Below are positions 46,001 through 47,225 of a DNA stretch of 64,000 bases, in pieces (the stretch's first letter is position 1; every line of letters begins with the position of its first letter). This stretch comes from Conchocele bisecta (taxonomy: Eukaryota > Mollusca > Bivalvia > Lucinida > Thyasiridae), in contig CM055265.1 of assembly GCA_029237695.1 (NCBI GenBank), positions 84,004,447 through 84,068,446 of the forward strand. The letters run 5' to 3'. The notes beneath the pieces were generated by a model, which worked only from the letters and a program-made list of their open reading frames with translations, did no database searches and was not told the origin of the DNA. Both the position numbers and the translations under genes were made by a program.

Positions 46001-47225
46001 CATCCTTTTCGTCATGATAACTCAATATGTTAGAATCTGATTTTCACCAAACTTTATCATGTTTATATTGACAATATCTCATTATGAGTTATTCCAATTG
46101 TTCTTTGTAATTGGCTGACCTTGTCATGATGATAACTTTATTAAAGGTTTTTTAGTACGCGATCAAAGCCTCGCCGGGTGTGACATGTGGTTCACGGCCA
46201 TCTGTTTTTTCTGATCGGCTGAGCTTGTCACCGTGATAACTCAAAAAGTTAATATCCAATTTTCACTGTGTCAGACGAGTTCTTAAATCATGTACAGTCT
46301 AAACTCATTAACTCAAACTCTCTTAAGTCAAACTACTGATAACTCAAATTTATGGTCCTATGGTCTTTTATGACTTTCAGTAAACAAGTGTAGACTCAGG
46401 CATGGAAATCCGGATTTGAGGTCCCAGGGACCACTTTTGTGAATCTTGTAAATCCGTTGAGAATGGCGATAAAAATTAAAAAAATTGAAATGGATTATGT
46501 TGCCAATTTTTCCTAATTATAGCATATTTTTTCAGGGGAAAATGTGATCTATTTAATGCTAAATATACCTCAGAATGAAGTACAGAGCATCTAGAATTGA
46601 AAAATCCCCCCAGACCCCTCTAGCAAATCGCAGCGCAATCCGCTGCTGAAATAAATTTTCAGGATTGGGGATAGTGTTCCACTCCCATGCCTGTATCTGA
46701 AAAATAATCATGATACATGCTGGCTATACTGTCGATGTTGTAAGGTCCCTTTCCACAGCTGGGGACCGTTTCACTTAACTTTATACGACTAAAATGTTTG
46801 TAAGCGCAAACTTATGATAGCCTGTAAATTTCACATTAACAATGTTTTCTTGGATTTACATGTATTGAGCATAGGCTGCATATGCGCAATAAATGTAAAT
46901 CCATCAATTGAACTTTCCAGACGATCCTAAATTTGCGCCTACGAACATTTTAGTCAAAAGTTTAGTGAAACGGGCCCCCGGTGGCTACAAATGTTGTTAG
47001 GTCCCTTTAATGAGCCAGCGACCCATTCTAATGTTTCAGCAACAAGGCGCATCCACGACAGTCTACTGTGGGTTTGCGGGGGAGATGGAGGGGGCTGGGG
47101 GCGTCTACTTCAACAACTGCTGCTGCTGCCCGCCCTCGCCCGATGCCCTCGACGACGCCCTCACCAAGGCCCTCTGGGACATCAGTGAACGCATGCTCAG
47201 TAAACGCATTGGTCGGCCTATATGA
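2151..47225 (+). CDS. WWOX: WWOX, WW domain-containing oxidoreductase (complete, 8 exons)
   Basis: Exons 2151-2242, 7427-7491, 17409-17466, 17917-18092, 37565-37760, 43124-43309, 45228-45486 and 47040-47225 join in frame to 1218 nt, 405 aa plus stop; human WWOX is 414 aa. Seen: acidic N-terminus with TDSEDE (7-12); WW1 about 14-42 (W17, W39, P42); basic linker GKKK (45-48); WW2 about 54-83 whose second Trp is Tyr80, as in other WWOX proteins; a short-chain dehydrogenase domain from about 119 with TGANSGIG (124-131), NAA (204-206), N226, S273, and YxxxK (Y285, K289). Known of the family: WW1 binds PPxY partners, the dehydrogenase is an atypical SDR of uncertain substrate, and the protein is cytoplasmic/mitochondrial with roles in metabolism, DNA-damage signalling and tumour suppression. 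The Tyr phosphorylated in human WW1 (Y33) aligns with Y28. All eight exons, catalytic residues and stop are intact, so I call it functional. Identity is very secure; expression is not testable here. Confidence 0.97.
2567..2956. mobile_element. Non-autonomous DNA transposon with about 170-bp TIRs and 11-bp direct repeat
   Basis: Starts GCTTAGAAAATCTCAGCTC and ends with its inverse; the inverted arms continue for about 150-170 bp each, through ACAGATGAAATA and CAATTTGTCCTGG. The 11-bp sequence GGCATGACGTA flanks both sides (2556-2566 and 2957-2967), a target site duplication. Long TIRs with a 9-11 bp duplication are typical of Mutator-like elements, so I infer a MULE-type non-autonomous element. 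No coding sequence inside. Confidence 0.75.
3207..3300. repeat. Short inverted repeat
   Basis: GGACTGGTTTC...GATTTACC (from 3207) is answered by GGTAAATC...GAAACCAGTCC (to 3300), with a loop of about 35 bp. Probably a small MITE; no target duplication identified. Confidence 0.5.
3532..3685. mobile_element. MITE family P, copy 1
   Basis: 154 bp between CAGAGCTCCAGTTAAGG and its inverse; inner palindrome CCAACTTGCCATTTTTGATG in both orientations. Flanks TGTAG on both sides suggest a 5-6 bp target duplication. The same TIR start (CAGAGCTCCAG) is shared with family N, and a second copy lies at 16797-16987. Confidence 0.75.
4025..4698 (+). mobile_element. Hairpin-ended element, family A (A1, 5' end lost)
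   Basis: The interior matches the two complete A copies (GACCGAATATGGTCATGTCATA..., CAAGATGG-type motifs). The 3' end has CAGGTGAGCGA, then the palindrome GGGCCACAATGGCCC, then TTTTGTT at 4698. The 5' terminal hairpin is missing. It sits inside B1 and carries B1b. Confidence 0.65.
4332..4491 (+). mobile_element. Minimal 160-bp family B element (B1b) nested in A1
   Basis: Starts GTCGCGCCCGCTTGCGG, ends GGGCGCGACTTGTGG, palindrome GGGCCGCGGCC, terminus ATCTCGTT. It interrupts A1 between CATTTT and CAAATTGG; the uninterrupted A2 reads CATTTTCAGATTTGG at this point. This is a filled/empty pair with insertion after a T-run and no target duplication. Confidence 0.75.
5128..5362. other. Intron 1 sequence without recognisable feature
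   Basis: No coding signal, repeat end or palindrome recognised; ordinary intronic sequence. Confidence 0.5.
5363..5572. mobile_element. MITE family N, copy 1 (210 bp, 6-bp TSD)
   Basis: Starts CAGAGCTCCAGATAAG, ends CTTATCTGGAGCTCTG. CTCACT is duplicated on both sides. The interior is AT-rich and partly palindromic (TTTGCAGCTGAACTAAGTAAATT; CAATGCGTATTTTC). Other copies: 16250-16601, 17735-17890, 19500-19753, 37786-38119, and 3' or 5' parts at about 44930-45083 and 49495. Confidence 0.75.
5573..6079. other. Intron 1 sequence without recognisable feature
   Basis: Contains an open reverse frame of about 136 codons (5640-6050), but it has no motif I recognise and no splice context; I regard it as chance. 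Confidence 0.5.
6080..6378 (+). mobile_element. Compact hairpin-ended element, family E (299 bp)
   Basis: The smallest self-contained element with non-repeated interior here. The 5' end forms a hairpin GTCTCGC...GCGAGAC with an inner CCGC-GAAA-GCGG stem. The 3' side repeats the distal arm as GGCGAGACATTTG (from 6348), followed by the palindrome ATTCCGCGGAAT (6361-6372) and CTTGT at 6378. It follows a GTTTTT run. The interior contains repeated CAGGGTCAAGGTCAAGGCCCC. No protein. A truncated relative starts at 52669. Confidence 0.75.
6500..6867 (+). mobile_element. SINE family S1 (interrupted)
   Basis: Contains the recurring module CAGGTCAGGTTATTCTAATT, TTCAGGGCTGAATAT, GGGATTTCCCCC, CCTTAAATGACCTTAGCTG, TTGATAGGCCGTTAAACACC and an A-rich AAATC tail. 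Short, repeated many times in one window, with an A-rich 3' tail: a retroposed SINE or short LINE-derived element. It is split at CCTTAAATG by a MITE (6639-6812). Confidence 0.6.
6639..6812. mobile_element. 174-bp MITE with 6-bp TSD inside a SINE
   Basis: Ends CAGGCATGAGAATC and (inverted) CAGACATGAGAATG; TAAATG is duplicated at 6633-6638 and 6813-6818. Removing the element restores the SINE sequence CCTTAAATGACC seen in other copies, so boundaries are exact. Confidence 0.85.
6868..7426. other. 3' part of intron 1, no feature recognised
   Basis: Unremarkable AT-rich sequence up to the polypyrimidine tract and AG of exon 2. Confidence 0.5.
7427..7491 (+). CDS. WWOX: WWOX exon 2 (second half of WW1, basic linker)
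   Basis: A 65-nt exon with acceptor TTTTCCAG| and donor G|GTAAGG. It encodes residues 31-52 and the first base of codon 53: the second conserved Trp (W39), the WW proline (P42) and the Lys-rich linker GKKK, the equivalent of the proposed nuclear localisation signal in human WWOX. As I recall, human exon 2 is also 65 nt. An open frame upstream of the acceptor is intronic and has no WWOX similarity. Confidence 0.95.
7523..7663. mobile_element. Element K, left part (interrupted by G1)
   Basis: Starts near GGTACCATACATGCCCACTC; its sequence through CAGATATAATCATTTAGTAA matches the complete copy at 15703-16174, then is broken exactly at ...AATATTT by element G1. It begins only about 30 bp after the exon 2 donor. 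Confidence 0.65.
7664..8231 (+). mobile_element. Hairpin-ended element, family G (3' end lost)
   Basis: Opens with a strong hairpin TATACCCC...GGGGTATA (7664-7700; inner GACATAC/GTATGTC), then GTCCGTCC repeats, then about four tandem units of roughly 130 bp (GGTAAGTCGGATTGACTTC, ATCATCCATATTTTCATTCC, CCTTCATGTCCAAGGTCA). It is cut off near 8231, where a SINE follows. The empty site at 15830 (ATATTTGTTTTACTG) shows insertion after ATATTT. A remnant with the degraded hairpin lies at 37479. Confidence 0.65.
8328..10058 (+). mobile_element. Hairpin-ended element, family C (C1, complete)
   Basis: After CATTTTT it starts AGCTCGACTATTCGAAGAAT, a hairpin. The 3' side has AGTCGAGCT (10025-10033), a perfect 9-bp complement of the first nine bases, then a GAGCT...AGCTC stem and CTCTTGTT at 10058. 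The interior consists of repeated units with CTTGGTTAAGGTTTTTAGTC, GGAATACT, TGTACATCAATAACCCCTGA and TTGACCTTGACCTACATTT. D1 sits inside. A 3'-truncated copy is at 36473-37446. Confidence 0.75.
8600..9285 (+). mobile_element. Hairpin-ended element, family D (D1) nested in C1
   Basis: 5' hairpin TCGCGCCT...AGGCGCGA with inner CTGC/GCAG; then CGTCCGCCGCGT repeats; three tandem units of about 176-179 bp (from 8764, 8940, 9119); 3' box GGCAGGCGCGAC, stem CCGC...GCGG, terminus AATTCTTGTT. Flanks GGTTAAGGTTTTT and ACTCAAGCTTG rejoin to the uninterrupted C sequence GGTTTTTAGTCAAGCTTG apart from one substitution: an exact insertion with no target duplication. Confidence 0.8.
10059..10558 (+). mobile_element. 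Family I element, 3' part (I1)
   Basis: Three tandem units of about 145-150 bp with TGTATCCTTGTCCACGCAAT and TTCACCGATCGTAACCAAAT. The end ACGGGCGTATATTG...CTCTTGTT (10558) matches the end of the complete copy at 62183-62216. The 5' part was lost or replaced by C1. Confidence 0.65.
10727..11003 (+). mobile_element. Family I element, 5' part (I2)
   Basis: After TTTTTT it starts ATACGCCCGTTTGAAAAAAC with the paired arm GGGACGTAT, a hairpin; then GGTGGGCGGG and two of the internal units also seen in I1. The first ten bases are the exact complement of the 3' box ACGGGCGTAT at 62183-62192. It ends abruptly in element L. Confidence 0.65.
12159..14643 (+). mobile_element. Hairpin-ended element, family H (complete)
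   Basis: 5' hairpin GTATCCCCC...GGGGGATAC (12160-12187). The 3' side has GGGGGATACA (14601-14610), the perfect complement of the first ten bases; then a perfect 16-bp palindrome CGCTTGTCGACAAGCG (14615-14630) and CTAGTT at 14643. The interior has about four units of 150-160 bp (GAGCATAACTCGA, CACCCTTTGGAATATTTT, GGTGTGTCGCGC, TTATCTCCCTTTTTT) around a second array (12830-14440). No protein. The clearest single example of the architecture. Confidence 0.8.
12830..14440 (+). repeat. About five tandem units with long poly-T inside H
   Basis: Units carry CTTACAGGTAATTTATACAG, TTTCCGTAAACTGTGTTGA, ATTGTGGCATTATGTGGACC, AAATATAGGACTATTAAAAA and CTCCAGTAGCAAGCATTATT, separated by T-rich tracts; the longest T-tract is 13029-13200. 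Later units shorten as the T-tract shrinks. Confidence 0.8.
15190..15665 (+). repeat. Three diverged tandem units of about 150 bp
   Basis: Each contains TTTCACACATGCCTTCCTCT, ATTCTCTATCATG-like and GGTCAAGGTC, ending AACATTGGGGGAAATTTG. Likely the inside of another element whose ends are lost. Confidence 0.55.
15674..15726. repeat. Perfect 53-bp palindrome of two facing K termini
   Basis: GTGCCTACTGAGTGGGCATG... is followed after a 5-nt centre (TTTAA) by its exact inverse: 24-bp arms with no mismatch. The right arm is the left terminus of element K2, so a K terminus appears duplicated head to head. Confidence 0.8.
15703..16174. mobile_element. Element K, complete copy (about 472 bp)
   Basis: Starts GGTACATGCCCACTCAGTAG and ends with the inverse CTACTGAGTGGGCATGTACC. 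Non-coding interior. The left 140 bp are matched by 7523-7663. TIR-type MITE of unassigned superfamily. Confidence 0.7.
16250..16601. mobile_element. MITE family N, copy 2 (degenerate ends)
   Basis: GTGCTCCAGATAAGGTGTGT at the left, GCTTGTTTGGAGCTA at the right; the interior has the N palindrome around AGCTGCAAAAAGC...GCTTTTTGCAGCTC. Confidence 0.6.
16615..17400. repeat. Low-copy tandem repeat reaching exon 3, with MITE insertions
   Basis: Units with GTGACCACCATTTGAACTG, ATCCTATATTTTGCAA and ATTGGGACAGGTTACC recur at about 16620, 16730, 17035 and 17365, the last ending within about 20 bp of the exon 3 acceptor. An X-type segment (GTAGATCCAGATCAGCCT, ATCTGCACTGTTCACCATT) lies at about 17150-17345, and MITE P2 inside. 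Confidence 0.55.
16797..16987. mobile_element. MITE family P, copy 2 (6-bp TSD)
   Basis: CAGAGCTCCAGTTAAGG to its inverse, with flanking GCTCCT on both sides. The centre is a perfect palindrome around GAATCGTCTCATTGAGACGA. It shares the CCAACTTGCCATTTTTGATG block with P1. Confidence 0.8.
17409..17466 (+). CDS. WWOX: WWOX exon 3 (first half of WW2)
   Basis: A 58-nt exon with acceptor TGTTTCAG| and donor GA|GTAAGT. It encodes ELPFGWE...YYV, the first strand and Trp58 of WW2. It runs in frame from exon 2 (G|AG gives Glu53) and into exon 4 (GA|T gives Asp72). The intron on its right is only 450 bp, whereas the intron on its left is 9.9 kb. Confidence 0.95.
17483..17734. mobile_element. MITE family M, copy 2 (right end missing), start of intron 3
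   Basis: Begins AGTAGCCGATTTCACC 16 bp after the exon 3 donor and follows M1 through AATTATTATACTGAATTTAT and the central CACAGCCAAAATGGC, then stops at CATAAATTA, where N3 begins. Confidence 0.7.
17735..17890. mobile_element. MITE family N, copy 3 (left end missing), end of intron 3
   Basis: From TTTTGCAGCTCAAATAAGTG to CTTATCTGGAGCTCTG. Its end is about 26 bp before the exon 4 acceptor, so intron 3 (450 bp) is about 90% MITE sequence. Confidence 0.65.
17917..18092 (+). CDS. WWOX: WWOX exon 4 (end of WW2, start of dehydrogenase domain)
   Basis: A 176-nt exon with acceptor TGTCTACAG| and the less typical donor G|GTTTGT. It encodes the end of WW2, where TTYTDP carries Tyr80 in place of the second Trp, then the linker and the start of the dehydrogenase domain with the cofactor motif TGANSGIG (residues 124-131). 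The frame stays open past the donor until about 18148, but that tail has no WWOX similarity, whereas splicing to 37565 restores GFETA. Confidence 0.95.
18453..18735. mobile_element. Palindromic MITE family X
   Basis: Core GTGCAGATCCTGATCAGCC...GGCTGATCTGGATCTAC around CTGTGCGGATGCACAG; outer GGTGTTTCATTAAAGGAATG and CCCATTTCTCCAGT. A close relative lies at 54000-54295 and a partial one at 17150-17345. Boundaries approximate. Confidence 0.55.
18770..18998. mobile_element. Palindromic MITE family Y, copy 1
   Basis: AGGGGCCCGTTTCACTAAAC...CTAAAATGTTCGTAAGTGCA is answered by TGCACTTACAAACATTTTAG...TTTAGTGAAACGGCCCC; the centre pairs GATTTACATTTATTG with its inverse. A second copy is at 46762-46981. 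Confidence 0.75.
19206..19440 (+). mobile_element. tRNA-derived SINE
   Basis: The head resembles a tRNA: A-box-like GTGGCCTAATGGTTAGAAC, anticodon-loop-like CTTCCAA (Gly-TCC-like), B-box-like CGTTCAAACCTCG. A non-tRNA body follows (CTATCTCACTGG, ATGACTACCTGTTGCTGG, GACGTTAAGCC) and an A-run tail with TCA (to about 19450). The body's last part is related to the S1 tail (CCTTAGCTGTTGCTGG). Not a functional tRNA: arms do not pair properly and no terminator follows the head. Confidence 0.6.
19500..19753. mobile_element. MITE family N, copy 4
   Basis: CAGAGCTCCAGATATGCCC to CACCTTATCTGGAGCTCTG, 254 bp, with N-type interior (CAATGCATATTTTCACATTG, TACTCCCAC). Confidence 0.7.
19870..19957 (+). mobile_element. 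SINE family S1, 5' part
   Basis: GCGATGAGTAATTTAACAAT and CCTTATCGGAATTCCGACTG match the copy at 43930; broken at GGAGACCTG by MITE M3. Confidence 0.55.
19958..20052. mobile_element. MITE family M, left half, interrupted by F1
   Basis: From TAGCCGATTTCATCAACATT to TTTATTAATTTTT, where F1 starts. Compared with intact M copies (inverse of 47690), the break is exactly at TTTTT|ATTATACTG. A second M half at 23333-23410 is broken at the same position by F3; the matching right half appears only once, at 35355. Confidence 0.65.
20053..22588 (+). mobile_element. Hairpin-ended element, family F (F1), containing F2 and embedded B
   Basis: Starts AGCCAGGTTTTTT..., a hairpin closed by CCAGGCT, followed by GGCGAAAGCC and a (GGGC)n tract. 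Recurrent modules: CACAATCAATGTTAAGTTTT, TACTGTACCACCTAGGACCA, CCAACATGTTAC, CATTTTTTCCGCGCA. A family B element is embedded near the 3' end (about 22328-22503). The 3' end has AAAAAACCTGGCC, complement of the 5' end, then a CGTGGC/GCCTCG stem and TTTCTTGTT (22588). Without F2 it is about 994 bp. Confidence 0.75.
20278..21819 (+). mobile_element. Family F element (F2) nested in F1
   Basis: Starts AGCCAGGTTTTTGG in the T-run after CAACATGTTAC of F1 and ends TTTCTTGTT, after which F1 resumes TTTAACTTGACCC. Uninterrupted copies read GTTACTTTTTTTTTAACTTG here. F2 therefore inserted into the T-run of its own family. Its interior holds four repeats of the module CACCAAACTTTCACAGCTTC and a family B unit (about 21568-21735). 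Confidence 0.8.
22589..23332. other. Intron 4 segment without recognised feature
   Basis: One inverted repeat GTCCGGTCTGGTAAA...TTTACCGGACC (about 22729-22765). Otherwise no repeat end, palindrome or coding signal seen. Possibly original intron sequence. Confidence 0.5.
23333..23410. mobile_element. MITE family M, left half, interrupted by F3
   Basis: AATTACAAAGTATGCTTATC to AAATTTTAATTTTT, then F3. Same breakpoint as M3/F1. Confidence 0.6.
24044..24258. mobile_element. TTAA-flanked palindromic MITE (family R) in LINE 3' region
   Basis: GTTAACCCTTTCAACAC at the left, GGCTGAAAGGGTTCAC at the right; the centre has GCCGGCTCATGATGA and ATCAGGATCTGCACTGTTT. Similar centres at 30915, 42825 and 53800. 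Confidence 0.55.
26664..28756 (+). mobile_element. Family F element (F4) inside the LINE reverse transcriptase
   Basis: 5' module (CCAGGCTATTGGATTGGCG, (GGGC)n, CACAATCAATGTTAAGTTTT) and standard 3' end (AAAAAACCTGGCC...TTTCTTGTT, 28756). It separates RT motif A (26543-26563) from the N-terminal RT segment (28757-29221). The extreme 5' end is disturbed: a 50-bp stretch of LINE (AGTCAAA..CTTTCTCAAA, TAAGAAGAAG, TCCTGGG) appears twice at 26541-26660, with a damaged AGCCAGG-like start near 26591. The true start may be there. Confidence 0.7.
27500..28500 (+). repeat. Tandem array of about 148-bp B-type units in F4
   Basis: Six to seven units of TGTACTATATCTCTGCAACT, CACCCAATACCTTGATACTT, CACATGGGTGTTTATCATCA, TTGCGGAAAGCGCGATCCTG and AAATTACTTTGAATTTTTTT. 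Units at about 27700-28140 carry many one-base deletions not seen elsewhere. Related arrays: 34870-35160 and 58140-58800. Confidence 0.75.
30870..31430. mobile_element. Two palindromic MITE-like inserts in the LINE 5' region
   Basis: 30884-31018: GTGTAGATCCAGATGAGCCG...AAGCCGTCTCCTCAGGATC, ending GAGAGGGTTAA (family R type). About 31190-31424: GTAAGGGTTAATTG..., TGACAGCACATGAGAACCG...CCATGTGCTGCCAG, ending GTAAGGCTTAC. Both are degenerate inverted repeats. Confidence 0.5.
31558..33873 (+). repeat. Iterated family F 5' modules
   Basis: Four F 5' termini (32005, 32241, 32483, 32885) follow one another at 236, 242 and 402 bp, each beginning exactly in the T-run after CAACATGTTACTTTT of the preceding module, and each with a different (GGGC)n length. 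One F 3' end follows, at 33873. The spacing is regular rather than random. Confidence 0.7.
33874..35354 (+). mobile_element. Family F sequence with another 5' end (34272) and the 3' end of F3
   Basis: Resumes TTTAACTTGACCC after 33873. A further 5' end at 34272 has a tract of AGCGGGCGCG type instead of GGGC. Two B-type 148-bp units (34870-35160), an embedded B start (about 35180) and the terminal AAAAAACCTGGCC...TTTCTTGTT at 35354 follow. Confidence 0.6.
35355..35530. mobile_element. MITE family M, right half
   Basis: ATACTGAATTTATTACACTA, the central CCATTTTGGCTGTGATAATG, and AAATGATTACTCCCTCAAAG; ends near TATACTTAGC. Continuation of the M half broken at 23410 (or 20052). Confidence 0.6.
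35540..36169. other. Intron 4 segment without recognised feature
   Basis: No repeat termini, palindrome or coding signal that I can support. Confidence 0.5.
36170..36297 (+). mobile_element. Minimal family B element (B4, degenerate)
   Basis: Begins after TTTTTT with GTAGCGCGCGCCCGCTTGC, hairpin arm CAGCGCGATATAG; ends CGGCGGGGGCAACATGTGG, palindrome-like GGGCTGCAGTC, ATCTATTT. About 128 bp, comparable to the 158-160 bp minimal B copies. Confidence 0.55.
36298..36472 (+). repeat. Family D-like internal unit
   Basis: CTCTTCACCGATTTTGATAA, GGCCACAATGTATGTCTAG, GGATGGTGCTTTGTTTTGCA-like sequence and GAAGGTCACTGAGGACTT, ending ATGTTCACCTTGTTTGTAAG. Related to D1 units and to 39120-39262. Confidence 0.5.
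36473..37446 (+). mobile_element. Family C element (C2, 3' truncated)
   Basis: Starts AGCTCGACTATTCGAAGAAT like C1; five or more internal units (GGTTAAGGTTTTTAGTCAAG, TGGAATACTATTGTGCATAC, CATCAATAACCCCTGA). Stops at TCAAGCTTGTATATGAGAAA without the 3' box. Confidence 0.7.
37479..37536 (+). repeat. Family G remnant next to the exon 5 acceptor
   Basis: ACACCCCACCATTACAAAGT...GGTGTATAG followed by TTTTCGCCTTTCCGTCC corresponds to the start of G1 (TATACCCC...GTATAGTGTTTTCG...TTCCGTCC), with the hairpin decayed. It ends about 28 bp before exon 5; the likely polypyrimidine tract (TTTTTCCGCTTGCAG) follows. Confidence 0.55.
37565..37760 (+). CDS. WWOX: WWOX exon 5 (Rossmann fold; equals two vertebrate exons)
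   Basis: A 196-nt exon with acceptor CCGCTTGCAG| and donor TG|GTAAAC. It encodes residues 131-196, including the conserved HGAHV...ACRNM segment and Asp177 of the adenine-binding loop. From memory, human exons 5 and 6 are 107 and 89 nt, which sum to exactly 196, so this looks like one exon that is split in vertebrates (or fused here). The acceptor lies only about 28 bp after a repeat fragment (37479-37536). Confidence 0.95.
37786..38119. mobile_element. MITE family N, copy 5 (334 bp, 6-bp TSD)
   Basis: CAGAGCTCCAGATAAGC to CTTATCTGGAGCTCTG; TAATAT duplicated on both sides. The centre is a palindrome GAGCTGCAAAAAGC...GCTTTTTGCAGCTC. It lies 25 bp after the exon 5 donor. Confidence 0.85.
38215..38706 (+). 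repeat. 38-bp tandem repeat, about 12 copies
   Basis: Unit GAAACAGTACCGGTAATAG plus TAACCCCCTTCCACATTTT, exactly 38 bp apart at 38215, 38253, 38291, 38329 and onward; less regular after about 38510. Because 38 is not a multiple of 3 and the unit lacks reverse-strand stops, long reverse frames appear; these are artefacts of the repeat. Confidence 0.9.
38724..38925 (+). mobile_element. SINE family S1, 3' part
   Basis: GACCTGGCACCAGGTCAGG, CTAATTTCAGGGCTGAAT, GGGATTTTCCCC, CCTTAAATGACCTTAGCTG, GATAGGCCGTTAAACACC and tail AATAAATCAAATCAA. The best preserved short form. Confidence 0.65.
38926..39119. other. Intron 5 segment without recognised feature
   Basis: Nothing supported. Confidence 0.4.
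39120..40231 (+). mobile_element. Family D-like unit and family B element (B2) with tandem units
   Basis: 39120-39262 is a D-type unit. B2 starts GTCGCGCCCGCTTGCGG at 39267, then four units of 170-190 bp (GGTTAAAGTTTTTCGTTATA, TCTGCAACTG, CCTTGAAACTTCACATGGGT, CCGTGCGGCCCCTGTGCCCA, CAAATTACTTTGAAG). Units 1-2 and 3-4 are near-identical pairs (39404-39600 and 39754-39950), a recent internal duplication. Confidence 0.7.
40232..41588 (+). mobile_element. Minimal family B element (B3) holding A2
   Basis: Starts GTCGCGCCCGCTTGCGG; ends GGCGCGACATGCAGGC, palindrome GGCCGCGGCC, ATTTAGTT (41588). Without A2 it is 158 bp, close to B1b (160 bp). A2 sits between CTCTTTTTT and TAGTGTCCATGCCTCGCC; the many uninterrupted B copies read CTATTTTTTTAGTGTCC. 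Confidence 0.75.
40337..41535 (+). mobile_element. Hairpin-ended element, family A (A2, complete, 1199 bp)
   Basis: 5' hairpin AGCTCACCTGAGC...GCTCATGTGAGCT; 3' box CAGGTGAGCGA (41499-41509), palindrome AGGGCCATCATGGCCCT (41513-41529), CTTGTT end 41535. The interior has two to three repeats of the module with GGCGATCACTCTGGTGCATT, CATCCAAGATGGCCGCC, GATTTCGACAAAACTTGGTA and GAATGATCGATGTACATTGC. The precise empty site is known from B copies; no target duplication. Confidence 0.85.
41912..42253. mobile_element. 342-bp inverted-repeat element W
   Basis: TTCATCCACAAATCCTGATC...ATTTGCGACT at the left is matched by its inverse at the right; inner arms ACATGTGATTTTGTACC and GGTACAAAATCACAT. A related inverted repeat is at 51606-51821 (TGTGACTTTGTAC...GTACAAAATCGCAT). 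Confidence 0.7.
42413..42527. repeat. 115-bp palindrome
   Basis: CTTATTTCTCATCAAAAGTG...TTACCACTCAGTTGA and the inverse TCAACTGAGTGGTAA...GAGAAATAAG; centre TCTCGACGAGA. Probably a minimal MITE. Confidence 0.65.
42666..42906. mobile_element. TTAA-flanked MITE family R, copy 4
   Basis: Between TTAA at 42662-42665 and 42907-42910; left CCCTTTCACACGTAAG. The centre pairs GATGAGACGGCTCGT with ACGAGCCGACTCATC. TTAA plus CCCT termini fit piggyBac-type insertion; the right end is degenerate. Confidence 0.6.
43124..43309 (+). CDS. WWOX: WWOX exon 6 (dehydrogenase core)
   Basis: A 186-nt exon with acceptor ACTTGTAG| and donor AG|GTATGG. It encodes residues 196-258: PLH...LNAA (NNAG-type motif), [12 protein letters not shown] with the structural Asn226, and the strand ending SESHR. 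It completes Trp196 with exon 5 and Arg258 with exon 7. This is the most conserved stretch of the protein and the clearest single proof of identity. Confidence 0.96.
43453..43850 (+). mobile_element. Family B-like fragment
   Basis: Starts CACACCTGCTTGCAGTCGG, then two units with CCCAATATCTCCA, GATTGACTTGAAACTTCACA, CATGCGGCCCCCATGCCCAT and AAATTACTTTGAAAT. No 3' end. Confidence 0.5.
43930..44278 (+). mobile_element. SINE family S1 (complete long form)
   Basis: From GATGGGTAATTTAACGATCA and CCGACTGGAGACCTGG through GGACCTGGCACCAGGTCAGG, a run of C, ACCTTAGCTGTTGATAGGCC, GTTAAACGC and the tail AACAAACAAACAAAC. Confidence 0.65.
44279..44672 (+). mobile_element. Element J, copy 1
   Basis: GTCCGTC repeats, then two to three units with TTGTAACTCGTGAAACTTTT, GCTTCTTTATGATGTATAGA and AGAATTTCACAATTTTGC-like sequence; ends with the GTTC/GAAC stem and ACATTTTTCTAGTT. 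Starts directly after a SINE tail, as does copy 2 (48677). Confidence 0.55.
44722..44815. repeat. Palindrome around GAGCGAGCGCTAGCGAGC
   Basis: AGTTCACATATTGAATTTTT with inverse AAAAATTCAATATGTGAACT; centre rich in GAGCGAGC. Minimal MITE or decayed TIR pair. Confidence 0.65.
44930..45083. mobile_element. MITE family N, right part
   Basis: CTCAAATAAGTGAATGTTTA to GCTTATTTGGAGCTCTG, matching the right side of copy 5 in inverse orientation. Confidence 0.55.
45228..45486 (+). CDS. WWOX: WWOX exon 7 (active site YxxxK)
   Basis: A 259-nt exon with acceptor TTATTTTCAG| and donor ATG|GTAGGT. It carries the catalytic set S273 (KLSP), Y285 and K289 (AYNLSKL), then GVTS...HPGNVMY and the hydrophobic [18 protein letters not shown] segment. 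It ends at a codon boundary, as the corresponding vertebrate junction does. Compared with human, a few residues are missing between SESHR and the catalytic Ser. Confidence 0.96.
45500..45865 (-). mobile_element. tRNA-derived SINE, reverse strand
   Basis: Reverse strand: A-box-like CATGGCCGAGCGGTAAC, B-box-like GGGGTTTGATTC, body GGATGGGGACTTTAAAACGG, GAGGCCTGTTTCCCCTGTAT, tail region GTCATCGAGCCAATGCCGTC with GTGAAATAC end. Immediately follows exon 7. Explains the longer reverse-strand open frames here. Confidence 0.7.
45868..45931. repeat. 64-bp hairpin at the head of the SINE
   Basis: TAGCACTTCAAATACTCCC and TATCGTCCGT pair with their inverses across a centre of a few bases; about 30-bp arms with one or two mismatches. 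Abuts the tRNA-like head of the SINE. Confidence 0.75.
45960..46280 (+). repeat. Tandem units with a family B 3' fragment
   Basis: GATAACTCAATATGTTAGAA and GATAACTCAAAAAGTTAATA mark two diverged units; between them (46145-46210) lies GTACGCGATCAAAGCCTCG, GGGTGTGACATGTGG, ACGGCCATCTGTTTT, the end of a B element. Confidence 0.5.
46762..46981. mobile_element. Palindromic MITE family Y, copy 2
   Basis: GGGGACCGTTTCACTTAACT...CTAAAATGTTTGTAAGCGCA and inverse ending GTTTAGTGAAACGGGCCCCC; centre GATTTACATGTATTG/CAATAAATGTAAATC. Ends 58 bp before exon 8. Confidence 0.75.
47040..47225 (+). CDS. WWOX: WWOX exon 8 (C-terminus and stop)
   Basis: Acceptor ATGTTTCAG|CAACAAGG; stop TGA at 47223-47225. It encodes [10 protein letters not shown], then GGVYFNN followed by four Cys in a row (residues 371-374, codons TGC x4 at 47118-47129; human has CCRC here), and the amphipathic C-terminal helix LW.ISERM. 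It is more GC-rich than the surrounding repeats. No AATAAA occurs between the stop and the MITE at 47471; the nearest are at 47665 and 47679, inside that MITE. Confidence 0.95.
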   Translation, partial: QQGASTTVYCGFAGEMEGAGGVYFNNCCCCPPSPDALDDALTKALWDISERMLSKRIGRPI

